64,000 nt of DNA from Saccopteryx bilineata. Its lineage: Eukaryota; Chordata; Mammalia; Chiroptera; Emballonuridae. Position numbers and translations under genes: made by a program. Location of the stretch: the NCBI RefSeq assembly GCF_036850765.1, contig NC_089494.1, forward strand, positions 57,305,809 to 57,369,808, read 5' to 3'. Every line of letters begins with the position of its first letter. The first letter of the stretch is position 1. Below, piece by piece: positions 1 to 64,000 of this stretch. The notes below the pieces were generated by a model. The model worked only from the letters and a program-made list of their open reading frames with translations. It was not told where the DNA came from and ran no database searches.

Positions 1-577
1 GATACTAGAAAGTACTCTCTCTCTCTTCTTTAAAATAAAATGTGAAGCTTCCCCCAAACGTGTAGATACTGTCCCTTAAAATGTACACGTCTTCTATTAT
101 GTCTTTGTCTACATACTAAACTCATCTGCCGAAATGCTTGTTTTGTGTGGCAATCTTTGACAAAATTTAAATTTTTTAAAAATCTTAAATTTTCTACATT
201 GTGCCAGTAGAGCTTATAAAAAATATCTTAGAATCCAAGTGAAGAAACTTTTTATATGACACAAGTTTCTGTCTTATCCTTGTTTTATAGTCTTTGTTTA
301 TGCTGTCTAGCTGCCTTTTTAAACTCTCATAATTACTACTTGATCTTCCTAATCTTACTCAATGTCTTTGAAGCAGTAGGTAACTTAGAAAACAGTATTC
401 AAATGTATATTGGATCATATTTATTCTCAAGGCTATTGATTTTTCTTGCCATTTAAATGAAAAATTTGAACAACAACCATGATTGTGGTTATCTTTGTCC
501 TTAGATTGTTCATACACAGTTTCTCTTAACACATAGGTATATCTTGTGATTCACTTTTAATAATTACTCTTTTAAAG
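1..577 (+). other. Intron, no exon recognised
   Basis: AT-rich intronic sequence upstream of the first recognisable PEVK exon. The open stretch at 256-456 starts in intron-like sequence, has no PEVK composition and no paired splice sites, so I do not call it coding. Confidence 0.6.
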
Positions 578-63379
<62,802 letters not shown>

Positions 63380-64000
63380 GTGAGTTTTTAGTAGTGATGC
63401 ACTAGCTTCAGAAGAGAGAATGGGGAATCCCAGAATTCTGGGATGCCATGAAAAGTTTTTATGTCTTACTTTTACCGTGCTAAAAATGCTTTTATAAATG
63501 CATTGATGCTAATGCTTCCTAAGGTAGTTCAACCAAGATTTTATACAATTGCCTCATTTTGTGAGCCTTATCAAAGTTTCAACTAAGTTTGTTAAAAAAT
63601 AAGAAAAAAATAAAACAAAAACAAAAAACAGCTTAACTACTTACTTAGTACCTGATAGGTACCCACTATGCCCTTATTATGCTGTAAGCTGTTCTGAGAA
63701 TATTAAGTACTTAACTCCCTGATGGTCATAACTTCTTCTCAGTCTACTAGATTACCCTAGTTGGTCTAATCTGCCAATTTTTTCTCCTCGTTACTACTTT
63801 CGCCTTGATTTAAAATCATATTTCTAATAACCAAGCTGGCAGAAGAAAAATCAACTCCTTATTTGCCACCTTCTCAGTGTGTACAAACTGAAACAGCTTC
63901 ACCTTATATTAAGGATCAAAAATATAGCGTCCTACTTCGCAAATTTTCCCTAATATTAAATAAATAATCCTTAGCATTGAGAACAGCTTCCATTTGTATC
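63380..64000 (+). other. Intron to window end
   Basis: AT-rich; the second part of A5 is not present in these 621 nt. Confidence 0.7.

Overview
The window is an internal piece of one giant gene on the + strand: titin (TTN), the sarcomeric spring protein of striated muscle. No other protein-coding gene is apparent. The host is a mammal and almost certainly a bat: several introns carry full-length tRNA-headed SINEs of the kind found in bats (head 'ccctggccggttggctcag', B box 'ggttcgattcc', tail ending 'ccagcttcagaaaaa'), plus a second shorter bat SINE type ('cctgacctgtggtggcgcag'), a recent-looking hAT element with an 8-bp target duplication, and L1 3' ends. The SINE bodies look more like those of horseshoe-bat relatives (Rhinolophoidea) than classical vespertilionid VES; that sub-clade call is a weak inference.

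Layout. (1) About 0.5-40.5 kb is the PEVK region: about 69 short exons, mostly 69-93 nt, nearly all flanked by phase-1 introns (codon split G|TG), each giving one 23-31 residue unit rich in P, E, V and K. Four long exons are glutamate-rich (1069-1263, 3916-4140, 6133-6393, 12080-12376). From 13.4 to 19.5 kb live exons alternate with decayed ones. From 19.7 to 24.8 kb the exons are packed at a pitch near 195-200 bp and belong to local tandem duplications. (2) 41.3-61.3 kb encodes 22 consecutive Ig domains. By count and by recognising the eighth as the classical I27 domain (now I91), these are I84-I105, the constitutive distal Ig segment. (3) 61.36-63.4 kb begins the A-band D-zone: Fn3-Fn3-Fn3-Ig-Fn3, the last Fn3 only half inside the window.

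Function. PEVK is the unstructured entropic spring whose length is set by alternative splicing; glutamate-rich exons are the proposed calcium-responsive part. The distal Ig chain is a stiffer spring, and the first Fn3/Ig super-repeats anchor titin to the thick filament. Symmetrical phase-1 exons let units be skipped without frameshift.

The most interesting non-coding signals are: near-perfect CTCF-core-like motifs carried in tandem by the bat SINEs; a TACTAAT branch-like heptamer ending about 10 nt before the acceptor AG in dozens of PEVK introns; a SINE that landed in that heptamer but whose target duplication rebuilt it; a candidate alternative terminal exon near 30.15 kb; and a partial copy of an Ig exon inside an intron that splits I98. 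Exon limits were read by hand from splice consensus, frame continuity and recall of human titin; no alignment was run.
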